From Candidatus Sordicultor fermentans (GTDB lineage: Bacteria > Atribacterota > Atribacteria > Atribacterales > Caldatribacteriaceae), in the NCBI GenBank assembly GCA_002385475.1, contig DGDO01000113.1, positions 1-18,141 on the forward strand: a stretch of DNA of 18,141 nucleotides, read 5' to 3'. Position numbers and translations under genes: made by a program. Below, piece by piece: positions 1-7,616 of the stretch; position 1 is the first letter of the stretch, and each line of letters starts with the position of its first letter. A model generated the notes under the pieces. It made no database searches. It saw only the letters and a list, made by a program, of their open reading frames with translations, and had not been told where the DNA came from.

Positions 1-19
1 AGATGTGTATAAGAGACAG
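1..19 (+). other. Nextera mosaic-end adapter (library artefact)
   Basis: AGATGTGTATAAGAGACAG is identical to the Tn5 mosaic end used in Nextera tagmentation libraries. It sits at the very start of the window and is untrimmed sequencing adapter, not genome. It creates a false N-terminus (MYKRQ, from GTG at 5) in frame with murB, which should not be annotated as protein. Confidence 0.97.
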
Positions 20-80
20 GGGTGCAGGAGATGTATGGAAAGCGGGATGGATTCTTTGCTCTCAAGATGGAGGAAAATAA
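20..80 (+). CDS. murC: UDP-N-acetylmuramate--L-alanine ligase, C-terminal tail (5' partial)
   Basis: The frame starting at base 21 reads GAGDVWKAG and then ten more residues to TAA at 78-80. A (M/L)GAGD(I/V)WK motif close to the C-terminus is characteristic of MurC, the ATP-dependent ligase that adds L-alanine to UDP-MurNAc in the cytoplasm. Only the last 19 codons are present because the contig begins here. The tail overlaps the start of murB in another frame, as expected for a murC-murB-ftsQ-ftsA-ftsZ division and cell-wall cluster. Identification rests on one short motif plus gene order. Base 20 would be the last base of the preceding codon. Confidence 0.8.
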
Positions 81-967
81 TAAATCAGTTAGAAAACATT
101 CCCCATTTATCCATCATTCCTCAGCCGGAGATGAAGAATTTTACCACCTGGAAAGTTGGAGGAAAAGCTCTTGCTCTCGTTGAGGTGAGAAATGGAGGAT
201 GTTTGGATGAGGTCGTTTCCTCCTGTGAGAGAGAAGGGATAAAGTGGAAAATTTTAGGACGGGGCTCTAATGTTTTAGTAAAAGATGAGGGATTTCCTGG
301 AGTGGTGATTAAATTAGGAGGAGAGTTCTGCGAACTGAAAAGGGAAGGAAATTGTATAGAGGGGGGGGCAGGAGCTCCTCTTTCGCATCTTGTAAGCTTT
401 GCTCGGGAGGAGTGTCTGGGAGGGATAGAGTTTTTAGTGGGAGTGCCGGGGACAGTAGGAGGAGCCGTCAGGATCAACGCTGGTTGTTTTGGAAAAGAAA
501 TCGGTCCATTGGTAGAAAAAGTAGAAATACGGGAGGAAAATGGAAATAGGGAATGGTTAAATAGAGATGATTTGTTTTTTTCTTATCGATATTCTAATTT
601 AAAAAAAGAGAAAATAGTGATTTTAAAAGCTGTTTTTAATCTCTTTCCTGAAGAGCAAGAAATTTTAGAGGAGAGAATTAGGGAATTTTGCTACTTACGC
701 AAGGAAGGACAACCTTTGGAGTGGCCTTCTGCGGGTAGTGTTTTTCTTAACCCGGAAGGGAATAGTGCTGCTCGGATAATAGAAGAAATGGGTTTTAAGG
801 GCTTACGTCTGGGAAGGGCCCAAATTTCCTCCAAACATTCTAACTTTATTGTTAATTTGGGGGGAGCAAAATCCTGGGAAATAGAATATCTTATGAACTG
901 GGTACAAAAAGAAGTATATAAAAATAAAGGTATCTGGTTAGAAAGAGAAGTAGAACTATGGCCTTAA
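35..967 (+). CDS. murB: UDP-N-acetylenolpyruvoylglucosamine reductase MurB
   Basis: FAD enzyme that reduces UDP-GlcNAc-enolpyruvate to UDP-MurNAc with NADPH in the cytoplasm. Numbered from ATG 35 (310 aa, normal for the short type-II form): FAD-binding GRGSN at 75-79, the GVPGTVGGA...NAG loop at 136-150, SYRYS at 183-187 and the SAGS segment with the proton-donor Ser at 235. The KHSNFIVN segment and the terminal ExEV with the conserved Glu follow. AGGAG at 26-30 precedes ATG 35 by only 4 nt, and ATG 47 is an alternative start. The upstream in-frame GTG at 5 is adapter. A G8 run at 361-368 lies in the gene without breaking the frame. The TAA stop at 965-967 overlaps the ftsQ start ATG (TAATG). 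Confidence 0.95.
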   Translation: MESGMDSLLSRWRKIINQLENIPHLSIIPQPEMKNFTTWKVGGKALALVEVRNGGCLDEVVSSCEREGIKWKILGRGSNVLVKDEGFPGVVIKLGGEFCELKREGNCIEGGAGAPLSHLVSFAREECLGGIEFLVGVPGTVGGAVRINAGCFGKEIGPLVEKVEIREENGNREWLNRDDLFFSYRYSNLKKEKIVILKAVFNLFPEEQEILEERIREFCYLRKEGQPLEWPSAGSVFLNPEGNSAARIIEEMGFKGLRLGRAQISSKHSNFIVNLGGAKSWEIEYLMNWVQKEVYKNKGIWLEREVELWP

Positions 968-1670
968 TGCAGAAAAGAACCAAGCTTTTTGGACAAATCT
1001 TTTTTTTTATTTTATTTTAGGACTATGTTCCTTTGCCTTGTTCAGTTTAATTTTCCAGACGGGAATTTTTAAGGTAAAAAGGATAGAGATAAGTGGTAAT
1101 CAATGGCTACAGGAAGAAGAATTATTGAAGGTAGTTAATATCCCCGTGGGTAGTAATATTTTTGCTCTCCGTCCCTGGGAAATCGAAAAAAGGTTAGAAG
1201 AGCTTCCCCAGGTAAAGGAAGCAAGAGTGCGTAAATCTTTTCCCTATCTTGTGCAGATAGAAATAAAAGAACGTCAACCAGAAGCCTGGGTAGAGGTGGG
1301 AGACAAAGTTTTTTGTGTAGATGAAGAAGGAGTAGAAATCCCTGCTTCATCTACTGATTTAGTAAGGGTTTACTTGCCAGAGAATCGAAAGAGTTTATTA
1401 TTAGAGTCGCTGGACTTGATTAAAGTTTGGAAGAAGGAGTTTGAACTTCCTCTTTCTGCTGTGACAGTGGAGAATGATAGGCTGTTTATTTTACAGCTAC
1501 AAAGTGGTATATTTATAAGATGTGAAGGGGTTAATAATTTGAAGAAAAAATCGGCTATTCTTAAGCCCTACTTGAGAGATATAGCGGTAAAGTACCTGGA
1601 TGTAGGAGGGTTTGATCTTCGAGTAGGAGATGATCTGGTTATAGTGCCGAGCGAGGAGGATGCGTTTTGA
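967..1670 (+). CDS. ftsQ: Cell division protein FtsQ/DivIB, read across a T9 frameshift site
   Basis: Bitopic divisome protein that links FtsL/FtsB to the septal synthase. The extracytoplasmic part in frame at 1038-1670 is clear: KVKRIEISGN begins a POTRA domain, followed by the FtsQ beta domain. A start at TTG 1038 would leave almost no membrane anchor. The natural start is ATG 967, overlapping the murB stop and encoding the basic MQKRTKLFGQI, but this frame ends at TAG 1018-1020. The anchor (YFILGLCSFALFSLIF) lies in the -1 frame. Bases 1000-1008 are nine T, containing U_UUU_UUU in the correct phase. A -1 ribosomal slip, or one added U in the transcript, would give a normal protein of about 234 aa with a cytoplasmic tail, one membrane segment and POTRA. 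A single-base assembly error or mutation is the alternative. Confidence 0.85.
1000..1008 (+). promoter_or_regulatory. T9 slippery tract in ftsQ (possible frameshift or transcriptional slippage site)
   Basis: C999 is followed by nine T. In the ATG 967 frame the codons are TTT TTT TTT (1000-1008), preceded by C, so 1002-1008 is U_UUU_UUU. A -1 shift makes the next codon TAT at 1008 and joins the N-terminus to the open frame that runs to 1670. A ten-T version would be continuously open. Whether this is programmed slippage, phase variation or an assembly error cannot be decided from sequence. Confidence 0.6.
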
Positions 1671-2929
1671 AGAGTTGGCGCTCCTTGGATAGCCACTCTC
1701 CTATTTTGGGAGCGGTGGACGTGGGAACTAGTAAAATTTGCACCCTGATCGGGCAGAAAAAAAGCAGTGCTATTGAGGTTCTGGGAGTAGGATTGAGTAG
1801 CTCTCGGGGCGTAAGGAGAGGGAAAATAATAGATATTAATAAGGCAGCAGGGGCCATCAGAGAGTCATTTTCTTTAGCTCTGGAAATCGCTCGTGCGATG
1901 CCCGATCTTGTGTATGCCGGAATAGCCGGTGATGGCGTGTCCTCTTTTAACCTGGAGAATGAAGTTTTTCTTAATAAGGGAGGACGAGAAATTAATGCTC
2001 GAGATGTAGATAAGGTGCTGGAGGGCTCTAAGGCAGGGGTAAATCTGGAAGGGAAAAGAATACTCCACCTCTTGCCTCAAGAATATATAGTGGATGATCA
2101 AACAGGGATAGCCGATCCAGCGGGTATGATTGGCTCTTCTCTTCGGGCAAAGGTTCACTTAATTACTGTAGATGAGAACCAATTTCACAATTTCTCCAAA
2201 AGTTTCCAGCAGGCGGGTTTAGAAGTTCATAGGTTGGTTTTTCAGCCTCTGGCTTCTGCTCTGGCTGTTTTGCACCCCATGGAGAAAGAAATGGGGATTA
2301 CTCTGGTGGATATAGGAGGAGGGACTGCAGATATAGCTATATTTTACGGAGGCTCTATGCGTTATTCAGGAGTAGTTCCTCTGGGAGGGGAGAGTATTAC
2401 CTCTGATTTGGCTGTAGGTCTGCGAACCTCCCGGGACGAAGCGGAAAGAATCAAATTACACCATGGTTGCGCTTTCAGCCGGCATATTCCTGATGATGAG
2501 GTTATTGAAGCTAAAAATTTGGGACTTTCCTCTCTGCAGACGGTAAAAAGGAAGTATGCTTGTGAGATAATAGAGGCACGAGTGAGAGAGCTATTTTTGT
2601 TGATCCGTCGAGCGATTAAATCTTCAGGTTTTTATCCTCTTTTGCGGGGAGGAGTGGTTTTGACTGGAGGAAGTGCCCTTTTGGAGGGTATTGCAGAATT
2701 AGGTTCTTCTATTTTAGAATTACCGGTGAGAGTAGGTTCCCCGGAAAGTAAAGACCATGTGGGAATGATCCAAACTGTATCTCATCCTATGTTTTCTACT
2801 GCTTGTGGTTTACTGCAATTTGGTTTGGAGGAAGCGACAAAAAGAGGTAGAAAATCGCTGGTTCTCGACTTAGAGAATCGGGGGTCTAAAGTTATAGATT
2901 GGATTAGAGACTTTTTTATGCTGGACTAA
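1667..2929 (+). CDS. ftsA: Cell division protein FtsA
   Basis: Actin-like ATPase that tethers FtsZ filaments to the inner face of the membrane. Starting at TTG 1667 gives 420 aa. The start overlaps the ftsQ stop (TTGA) and has a strong GAGGAGG SD at 1653-1659. Motifs: phosphate-1 loop around AVDVGTSKI (16-24), phosphate-2 DIGGGTAD (215-222) and adenosine motif TGGSALLEGI (333-342). The last 16 residues (SKVIDWIRDFF region) form the expected amphipathic membrane-targeting helix. Length and motif order are normal. The gene is translationally coupled to ftsQ, so FtsA translation may depend on ribosomes completing ftsQ, including its frameshift. Confidence 0.96.
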   Translation: MKSWRSLDSHSPILGAVDVGTSKICTLIGQKKSSAIEVLGVGLSSSRGVRRGKIIDINKAAGAIRESFSLALEIARAMPDLVYAGIAGDGVSSFNLENEVFLNKGGREINARDVDKVLEGSKAGVNLEGKRILHLLPQEYIVDDQTGIADPAGMIGSSLRAKVHLITVDENQFHNFSKSFQQAGLEVHRLVFQPLASALAVLHPMEKEMGITLVDIGGGTADIAIFYGGSMRYSGVVPLGGESITSDLAVGLRTSRDEAERIKLHHGCAFSRHIPDDEVIEAKNLGLSSLQTVKRKYACEIIEARVRELFLLIRRAIKSSGFYPLLRGGVVLTGGSALLEGIAELGSSILELPVRVGSPESKDHVGMIQTVSHPMFSTACGLLQFGLEEATKRGRKSLVLDLENRGSKVIDWIRDFFMLD

Positions 2930-2947
2930 GGGCGGAGGGTGATAGTC

Positions 2948-3994
2948 ATGCGTTCGAATTCTCAGAGGCTTCGCAACGGAAAGGTAAACATAAAAGTTAT
3001 AGGTGTGGGTGGTGGGGGAGGTAATGCAATTAATCGTATGATCCAGGCTGGCCTTAAAGGGGTTGGCTTTGTGGCTATGAATACTGATACTCAAGTTTTA
3101 GAAAGATCTTTAGCCGATGTCAAATTACAGATTGGAGCAAAGCTAACTCGAGGGTTGGGAGCGGGTGCTAATCCAGAGATAGGCCGAAGGGCGGCAGAAG
3201 AGGATAAAGAGAAGATTTTTGAAATTCTGGAAGACGTAGATATGTTATTTGTTACTGCCGGCATGGGTGGGGGAACAGGCACTGGAGCATCACCGGTTGT
3301 TGCTGGCCTGGCTAAAGAACTGGGCATTTTGACTGTAGCGGTAGTTACTAAACCTTTTACTTTTGAGGGTAGAAAGAGGATGCGCCAGGCAGAAGAAGGT
3401 ATTGCTCTTTTGCGGGAGCGAGTAGATAGTTTAATTGTGGTTCCCAATGATAGACTCTTGCAAATTGCCAGTCCCTCTACTTCAGTAGGAGAGGCTTTTA
3501 GCATGGTGGATAATGTTCTTTTGCAAGGGGTAAAGAGCATTTCTGACCTCATAAATATCCCGGGGATAATCAACCTGGACTTTGCCGATGTCAAAGCTAT
3601 AATGGAAGGAGCAGGGACGTCTCTCATGGGTATCGGTAGAGCTGGTGGTGAAAACAGAGCCAAAGAAGCGGCATATCTCGCGGTAAGCAGTCCTCTACTG
3701 GAAATACCTTTTTCTGGTGCTAAGGGAGTGCTCTTTAATGTTACTGGTGGTCCTGGTCTCAGTATCTGGGACGTGAATCAAGTAGCAGAAGTGATCACCG
3801 AATCTGCTTCGGAAGAAGCTAATATCATTTTTGGAGCAATAGTTGATGAGAAAATGAAAGACGAGGTAGAAATTACCATTATTGCTACAGGGTTTGATCA
3901 CGGTGAGGAGGAAAAGGAAGAGAGGGTGAGCGAGATTGCAGACTCCTTCTCCTTTGATGACCTGGATGTTCCTGCTTTCCTGAGAAAAAAATAA
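2948..3994 (+). CDS. ftsZ: Cell division protein FtsZ
   Basis: Tubulin-like GTPase that forms the Z ring. From ATG 2948 the protein is 348 aa. GGAGG at 2934-2938 is 9 nt upstream; the in-frame GTG at 2939 lies inside the extended SD and is rejected as start. Motifs: N-terminal GVGGGGGNA nucleotide loop (19-27), tubulin signature GGGTGTG (107-113), T7 catalytic loop NLDFAD (209-214), and a C-terminal peptide ending DVPAFLRKK, the canonical site for FtsA and other partners. The linker between the globular domain and this tail is short and acidic. The gene lies 18 nt after ftsA and 4 nt before the radical SAM gene, in the same unit. Confidence 0.98.
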   Translation: MRSNSQRLRNGKVNIKVIGVGGGGGNAINRMIQAGLKGVGFVAMNTDTQVLERSLADVKLQIGAKLTRGLGAGANPEIGRRAAEEDKEKIFEILEDVDMLFVTAGMGGGTGTGASPVVAGLAKELGILTVAVVTKPFTFEGRKRMRQAEEGIALLRERVDSLIVVPNDRLLQIASPSTSVGEAFSMVDNVLLQGVKSISDLINIPGIINLDFADVKAIMEGAGTSLMGIGRAGGENRAKEAAYLAVSSPLLEIPFSGAKGVLFNVTGGPGLSIWDVNQVAEVITESASEEANIIFGAIVDEKMKDEVEITIIATGFDHGEEEKEERVSEIADSFSFDDLDVPAFLRKK

Positions 3995-3998
3995 GTTA

Positions 3999-5561
3999 AT
4001 GGTAGAAAGTGCCAAAAATTACTGGGAGGAAGAGCAGGGGATTTTTCCCTCCAGTAAAGTGGGTAAGTTTTTGTTTGCCCTTTGCTTTCCTGGAGATTAT
4101 TCTTTAGGGATGACTAACTTAGGTTACCAGTCTATTATCCGTCTTCTTTTTGAAGCCCCAGATTGGCGAGGAGAAAGGTTTTTTTGTGAGTATGGCTCCC
4201 GCTCTTTAGAAAGCGGTTTACCTCTTAATTCTTTTGATATGATAGGATTCAACTTCTCTTTTGAGCTGGATATCCTTAATCTTCTCTCTTTACTGCAGGA
4301 GGGGGGGATTCCTCTTTTTGCTCGAGATAGAAAAGAAAAAGACCCCTGGGTAATAAGTGGTGGTCCTGCTGCTACTCTTAATCCAGAAATTCTCGCTCCC
4401 TTTATGGATCTTATAGTGATAGGGGAAGCAGAAGAAATTTTTCCCTTAATTCTTGCTTTATGGAAGGAAGGGGAGGAAAAAGGCAAAAGCAGAGAAGAAA
4501 AGAAAAAGATTCTGGGGAATATTCCCGGGGTGTATATCCCCGGTGGGGTTAAACCCCTTTATCAAGGGGGAGAACTTCAGGGTTTCGAGGCAGAAGAAGG
4601 GTTTTCTTTTCCAGTAAAAAGACAATGGGTAGACATTAATGAATTCGAGACTCGTACTTTCATCTATACCCCTTTTTCCTATTTTCAGGGTGCCTCTCTG
4701 GTAGAGGTAAGCAGGGGTTGCAGGTATCATTGCTCTTTTTGTGCTGGTAGAAATATATACCATCCTTTACGCAACAGGTCTTTAGAATTGATAGAGAAAA
4801 TGATTGACCATGTTTCTCCCTGGTCCGATAAAATAGGTTTGGTAGGGGCGGATTTATTGTCTCACCCCGCCTTGGAAGAAATAATAAAGTACGTGTTTAA
4901 AAAAAATAAGAAACTCACTTTTTCTTCTCTTTCCGCTCTTTCTCTTGTGAGGAAAAAGAATCTGGGGGAGTTATTTTGTGAAGGAGAAGTTGAAACTATA
5001 ACTCTTGCTCCAGAAAGTGGAAGTTTTCCTGCTCGAATAGTACTGGGAAAAGGACTTTCTAACGAGGAATGGATAGATTTGATAAAAGAACTTTTAGAAC
5101 AGGGGATAAAAAGAATAAAACTTTATTTTATGTTAGGTAAACCGGAGGGAGGGGTAGAAGAAGATTTAGAGTTTCTAACAAAATTGGTTGCTCGAATAAA
5201 GAATCCTCAGCAAGTTTTAGTTTCTTACAGTTTTTTAATACCTAAACCTCATACTGCTCTTTCTGATTGGAGGACTCCTTCTATTCGGGATTGGGAAAGA
5301 GAAAAAAGAATCTGGGAAAGAGGTCTGGGTAAGCTGAAAATTCCTTTTTCTGGAGAGAGCCCTCGGTTAGCCTGGATTCAATTGCTTCTTGCTCGGGGAG
5401 ATCGCCTCATAGGAGAGAAAATTCCTCAATTGTTGTCTCATCCTCACCCCTGGTCCTTTAGGGCATGGCAATCTTTACTCGGGGAGCTGGGTAGAGATGA
5501 TGAATGGGTGCGTTCACCCTGGAGAAATGTAAAGCCCTGGCAGGTGGTAGATATGGGGTAA
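3999..5561 (+). CDS. B12-binding-type radical SAM protein (TIGR03960-like), function unknown
   Basis: 520 aa. The N-terminal half (about 20-150) has the cobalamin-binding-like Rossmann pattern seen in this family: ALCFPGDYSLGMTNLGYQ, a DMIGFNFSFEL strand and ISGGPAATLNPE. No DxHxxG cobalamin-ligand motif is visible. The radical SAM cluster motif CRYHCSFC has Cys 241, 245 and 248, followed by a TIM-barrel core with TLAPESGS and KLYFMLGKPEGG. The family is recognised, but its substrate is not established to my knowledge. It starts at ATG 3999, four bases after ftsZ, with no strong SD, so coupling to ftsZ is likely. It occupies the place where many Firmicutes carry small ylm genes. Its 3' end overlaps the proposed yggS start. 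Confidence 0.85.
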   Translation: MVESAKNYWEEEQGIFPSSKVGKFLFALCFPGDYSLGMTNLGYQSIIRLLFEAPDWRGERFFCEYGSRSLESGLPLNSFDMIGFNFSFELDILNLLSLLQEGGIPLFARDRKEKDPWVISGGPAATLNPEILAPFMDLIVIGEAEEIFPLILALWKEGEEKGKSREEKKKILGNIPGVYIPGGVKPLYQGGELQGFEAEEGFSFPVKRQWVDINEFETRTFIYTPFSYFQGASLVEVSRGCRYHCSFCAGRNIYHPLRNRSLELIEKMIDHVSPWSDKIGLVGADLLSHPALEEIIKYVFKKNKKLTFSSLSALSLVRKKNLGELFCEGEVETITLAPESGSFPARIVLGKGLSNEEWIDLIKELLEQGIKRIKLYFMLGKPEGGVEEDLEFLTKLVARIKNPQQVLVSYSFLIPKPHTALSDWRTPSIRDWEREKRIWERGLGKLKIPFSGESPRLAWIQLLLARGDRLIGEKIPQLLSHPHPWSFRAWQSLLGELGRDDEWVRSPWRNVKPWQVVDMG

Positions 5562-6235
5562 GGGAAAATTGGGAAGCAGTCAAAGAAAAGATTACTATTT
5601 TTTCTCAGCGAGCAGGAAGAAACCCTGAGGATATAAAAGTAATAGCAGTTACTAAAGGGGTAGAAGTGAGTAAAATTGAAGATGCGATTTCGCTGGGCCT
5701 GATTTATCTGGGAGAAAACAGGGTTCAAGAAGCGCTGAAGAAAATGCCTCTTTTACCTGAAGAAGTAGAGTGGCACTTTGTGGGTCGATTGCAGAGAAAT
5801 AAAGCGAAAAAAGTGGTAGAATTTTTCCAGTACCTTCATTCTTTAGATAGCATAGATAAAGGAGAAGAGCTGGAAAAAAGAGCAAGGGATTTGAATAAAA
5901 AACTTCCGGTTTTGATTCAGGTTAATCTTACCGGTCGAGAGACTCAGGGGGGAGTGAGAGAAGAAGAATTGCTATCTTTAGTTTGTCATATTGCTCAGTT
6001 CTCTCATTTAGAACTGAGAGGTCTTATGACTATTGGTCCCGTTGGGGGAGAAGAACAAGAAGTAAGGAAGATTTTCTCCCGTTTGCGAGAACTTAAAGAA
6101 GAAGTGAATCGCGAAATGCCCCGGATTACCAGTTTTCAGGAGTTATCTATGGGGATGAGTGATGACTTTCCCTGGGCTATTTTAGAGGGAGCCACTATGC
6201 TACGTTTAGGTCGAGCTATATTTGGAGAGAGGTAG
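5504..6235 (+). CDS. yggS: PLP homeostasis protein, YggS/YlmE family
   Basis: Single-domain, alanine-racemase-like PLP carrier (243 aa as drawn) that buffers free pyridoxal phosphate; not known as an enzyme. Lys 51 in VIAVTKGV is the PLP lysine. GENRVQEA, WHFVGRLQRNK, LRGLMTIGP and the C-terminal LSMGMSDDFPWAILEGATMLRLG phosphate-binding end are all present. The start is uncertain. Family members normally begin close to RENWEAVKEK (codons from about 5558), but no ATG, GTG or TTG lies there in frame. ATG 5504 is the only conventional in-frame choice nearby, giving about 18 extra residues and a 58-nt overlap with the radical SAM gene, with only a weak SD. yggS homologues commonly sit beside proC and division genes. 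Confidence 0.92.
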   Translation: MGAFTLEKCKALAGGRYGVRENWEAVKEKITIFSQRAGRNPEDIKVIAVTKGVEVSKIEDAISLGLIYLGENRVQEALKKMPLLPEEVEWHFVGRLQRNKAKKVVEFFQYLHSLDSIDKGEELEKRARDLNKKLPVLIQVNLTGRETQGGVREEELLSLVCHIAQFSHLELRGLMTIGPVGGEEQEVRKIFSRLRELKEEVNREMPRITSFQELSMGMSDDFPWAILEGATMLRLGRAIFGER

Positions 6236-6240
6236 AGAAA

Positions 6241-7050
6241 ATGGAAGATAGTATACTTTTTGTTGGTTGTGGAAATATGGGAAGTGCTCTAATCCGGGGT
6301 TTATGTCGAGATAACTGGCATAAAAAGTTTCGGTTTTTCCTTCTGGACCAGGTGGTAGAAAAAGCGAGGACTCTGGCTTCTTCTTTAGATTTAGAATGGG
6401 TAGAGAACTTAAATAATTTAGAAGCTCCTCGTTTTGTATTTTTGGCTGTGAAACCTAAAGATGTGAAAAAGGTTCTTCTTTCTCTCCGGAATTTTTCTCA
6501 GTCGGTTTTCGTTTCAGTGGCAGCAGGAGTAAAAATCAAAGATTTGGAAGAGCTTATTCCCCAGCAAGCGATAGTGCGAATTATGCCCAATTTATGTGTG
6601 GAAGTGGGAGAAGGTGTAGTTCCGGTGTGTTTTTCTCCGATGGTGAAGACCGAAGAACGGGAAGACCTTTTATTTCTTTTTTCTTCCCTGGGATGGGTTT
6701 TTGAAGCAGAGGAGGAGGATTTGGACCTTTTTACCGCTCTCAGTGGTAGTGGCCCAGGTTTTATAGCCCTTTTTATAGAAGCTCTAGCCGATGGAGGGGT
6801 GAAGATAGGTATCCCCTGGGAGAGGAGCTTAAAAATAGCTACTCAGACTGTATTGGGCGTAGCGTCTCTTTTAAAATCCCGGGATATGCACCCTGCTCAG
6901 CTCAAAAATTGGGTGGCTTCTCCCGGAGGGACCACCATTGCCGGGATAAAAAAAATGGAAGAGGGAGCTTTTAGGGGGTTGGTGATGGGAGGGGTAGAGG
7001 AGGCTTATAGGCGAGCTAAGAATATAGAGGATGAGGAGGAGAAAAAATGA
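6241..7050 (+). CDS. proC: Pyrroline-5-carboxylate reductase
   Basis: Catalyses the last step of proline synthesis, NAD(P)H reduction of 1-pyrroline-5-carboxylate. 269 aa, the usual length. The N-terminal Rossmann motif is VGCGNMG (8-14). AVKPKDV (69-75) is the family's nucleotide-side motif. The dimerisation and substrate domain contains LSGSGPGF (167-174) and the signature ASPGGTTIAGIKKME (226-240). The start ATG 6241 is 5 nt after the yggS stop, with GGAGAGAGG at about 6224-6232. The stop overlaps the divIVA start (ATGA at 7047-7050). The yggS-proC pair is a common conserved neighbourhood. Confidence 0.96.
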   Translation: MEDSILFVGCGNMGSALIRGLCRDNWHKKFRFFLLDQVVEKARTLASSLDLEWVENLNNLEAPRFVFLAVKPKDVKKVLLSLRNFSQSVFVSVAAGVKIKDLEELIPQQAIVRIMPNLCVEVGEGVVPVCFSPMVKTEEREDLLFLFSSLGWVFEAEEEDLDLFTALSGSGPGFIALFIEALADGGVKIGIPWERSLKIATQTVLGVASLLKSRDMHPAQLKNWVASPGGTTIAGIKKMEEGAFRGLVMGGVEEAYRRAKNIEDEEEKK

Positions 7051-7616
7051 GCTGGTGGAAACCGGAAGAGATACGAGAGATTGATTTTAACCGCTCTATT
7101 CGCGGTTATAATGAACACGAAGTACGGGAGTTTTTGGAAGAACTGGCTTCTCAAATAGAAAACATGGCAGTAGAAATGGAAAAGATTTTGCAAGATAATC
7201 GGGAGCTTAAAAGAAGATTGGCGGGGAGGGAAGAAAAGCTGGCTGAGATGGAAGCCCAGATGGAGGAGTGGGAAAAGCAAGCAGAGGTGGAGAGAGAATT
7301 AGCCAAAAGGGAATCTCAAATGGTTTTAAAAGAAGCAGAAATTAGAGCCCAAAAAATTATTGAAGAAGCTCTGGAGAGAAAAAAAGAGATCGAAAGAGGA
7401 TACCAGGACCTTTTGGAACAATATCGTCTTTTTCAAATTCGTTTCAGGTCGTTGTTACAGACTTTTATGGATAGTTTAGAATGGAAGGAAAAAGACTGGG
7501 ATACTGGTAAAGCTTTGGAAGAAGGAAATAAGGAGGAAAAAAAAGAAGAAGGAGGAGAAATAGCTCGTTTTTCTTTTCAGGATTTTCAGGAGGATAGTCG
7601 GCTGAGAAAATCATGA
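7047..7616 (+). CDS. divIVA: DivIVA-family septum/pole-site protein
   Basis: 189 aa. The N-terminus (EIDFNRSIRGYNEHEVREFLEEL region, residues 10-33) is the conserved DivIVA lipid-binding and dimerisation domain, with the hallmark GYxxxEVxxFL. The rest (about 35-145) is highly charged heptad-like sequence rich in E, K, R and Q, expected to be coiled coil. The C-terminal tail is acidic and lysine-rich without clear structure. DivIVA proteins recognise curved membrane at poles and septa and recruit division or wall-growth factors. A strong GAGGAGGAG SD (7033-7041) precedes ATG 7047, and the gene overlaps both neighbours by 4 nt. The partner recruited here cannot be inferred. Confidence 0.9.
   Translation: MSWWKPEEIREIDFNRSIRGYNEHEVREFLEELASQIENMAVEMEKILQDNRELKRRLAGREEKLAEMEAQMEEWEKQAEVERELAKRESQMVLKEAEIRAQKIIEEALERKKEIERGYQDLLEQYRLFQIRFRSLLQTFMDSLEWKEKDWDTGKALEEGNKEEKKEEGGEIARFSFQDFQEDSRLRKS

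Noticed and set aside
2939..2947. GTG 2939 as ftsZ start
   Set aside because: It lies inside the GGAGGGTGAT SD; ATG 2948 has ideal spacing.
3091..3663. 190-codon minus-strand open frame inside ftsZ
   Set aside because: It is a shadow of a strongly conserved gene on the other strand, with no motif of its own.
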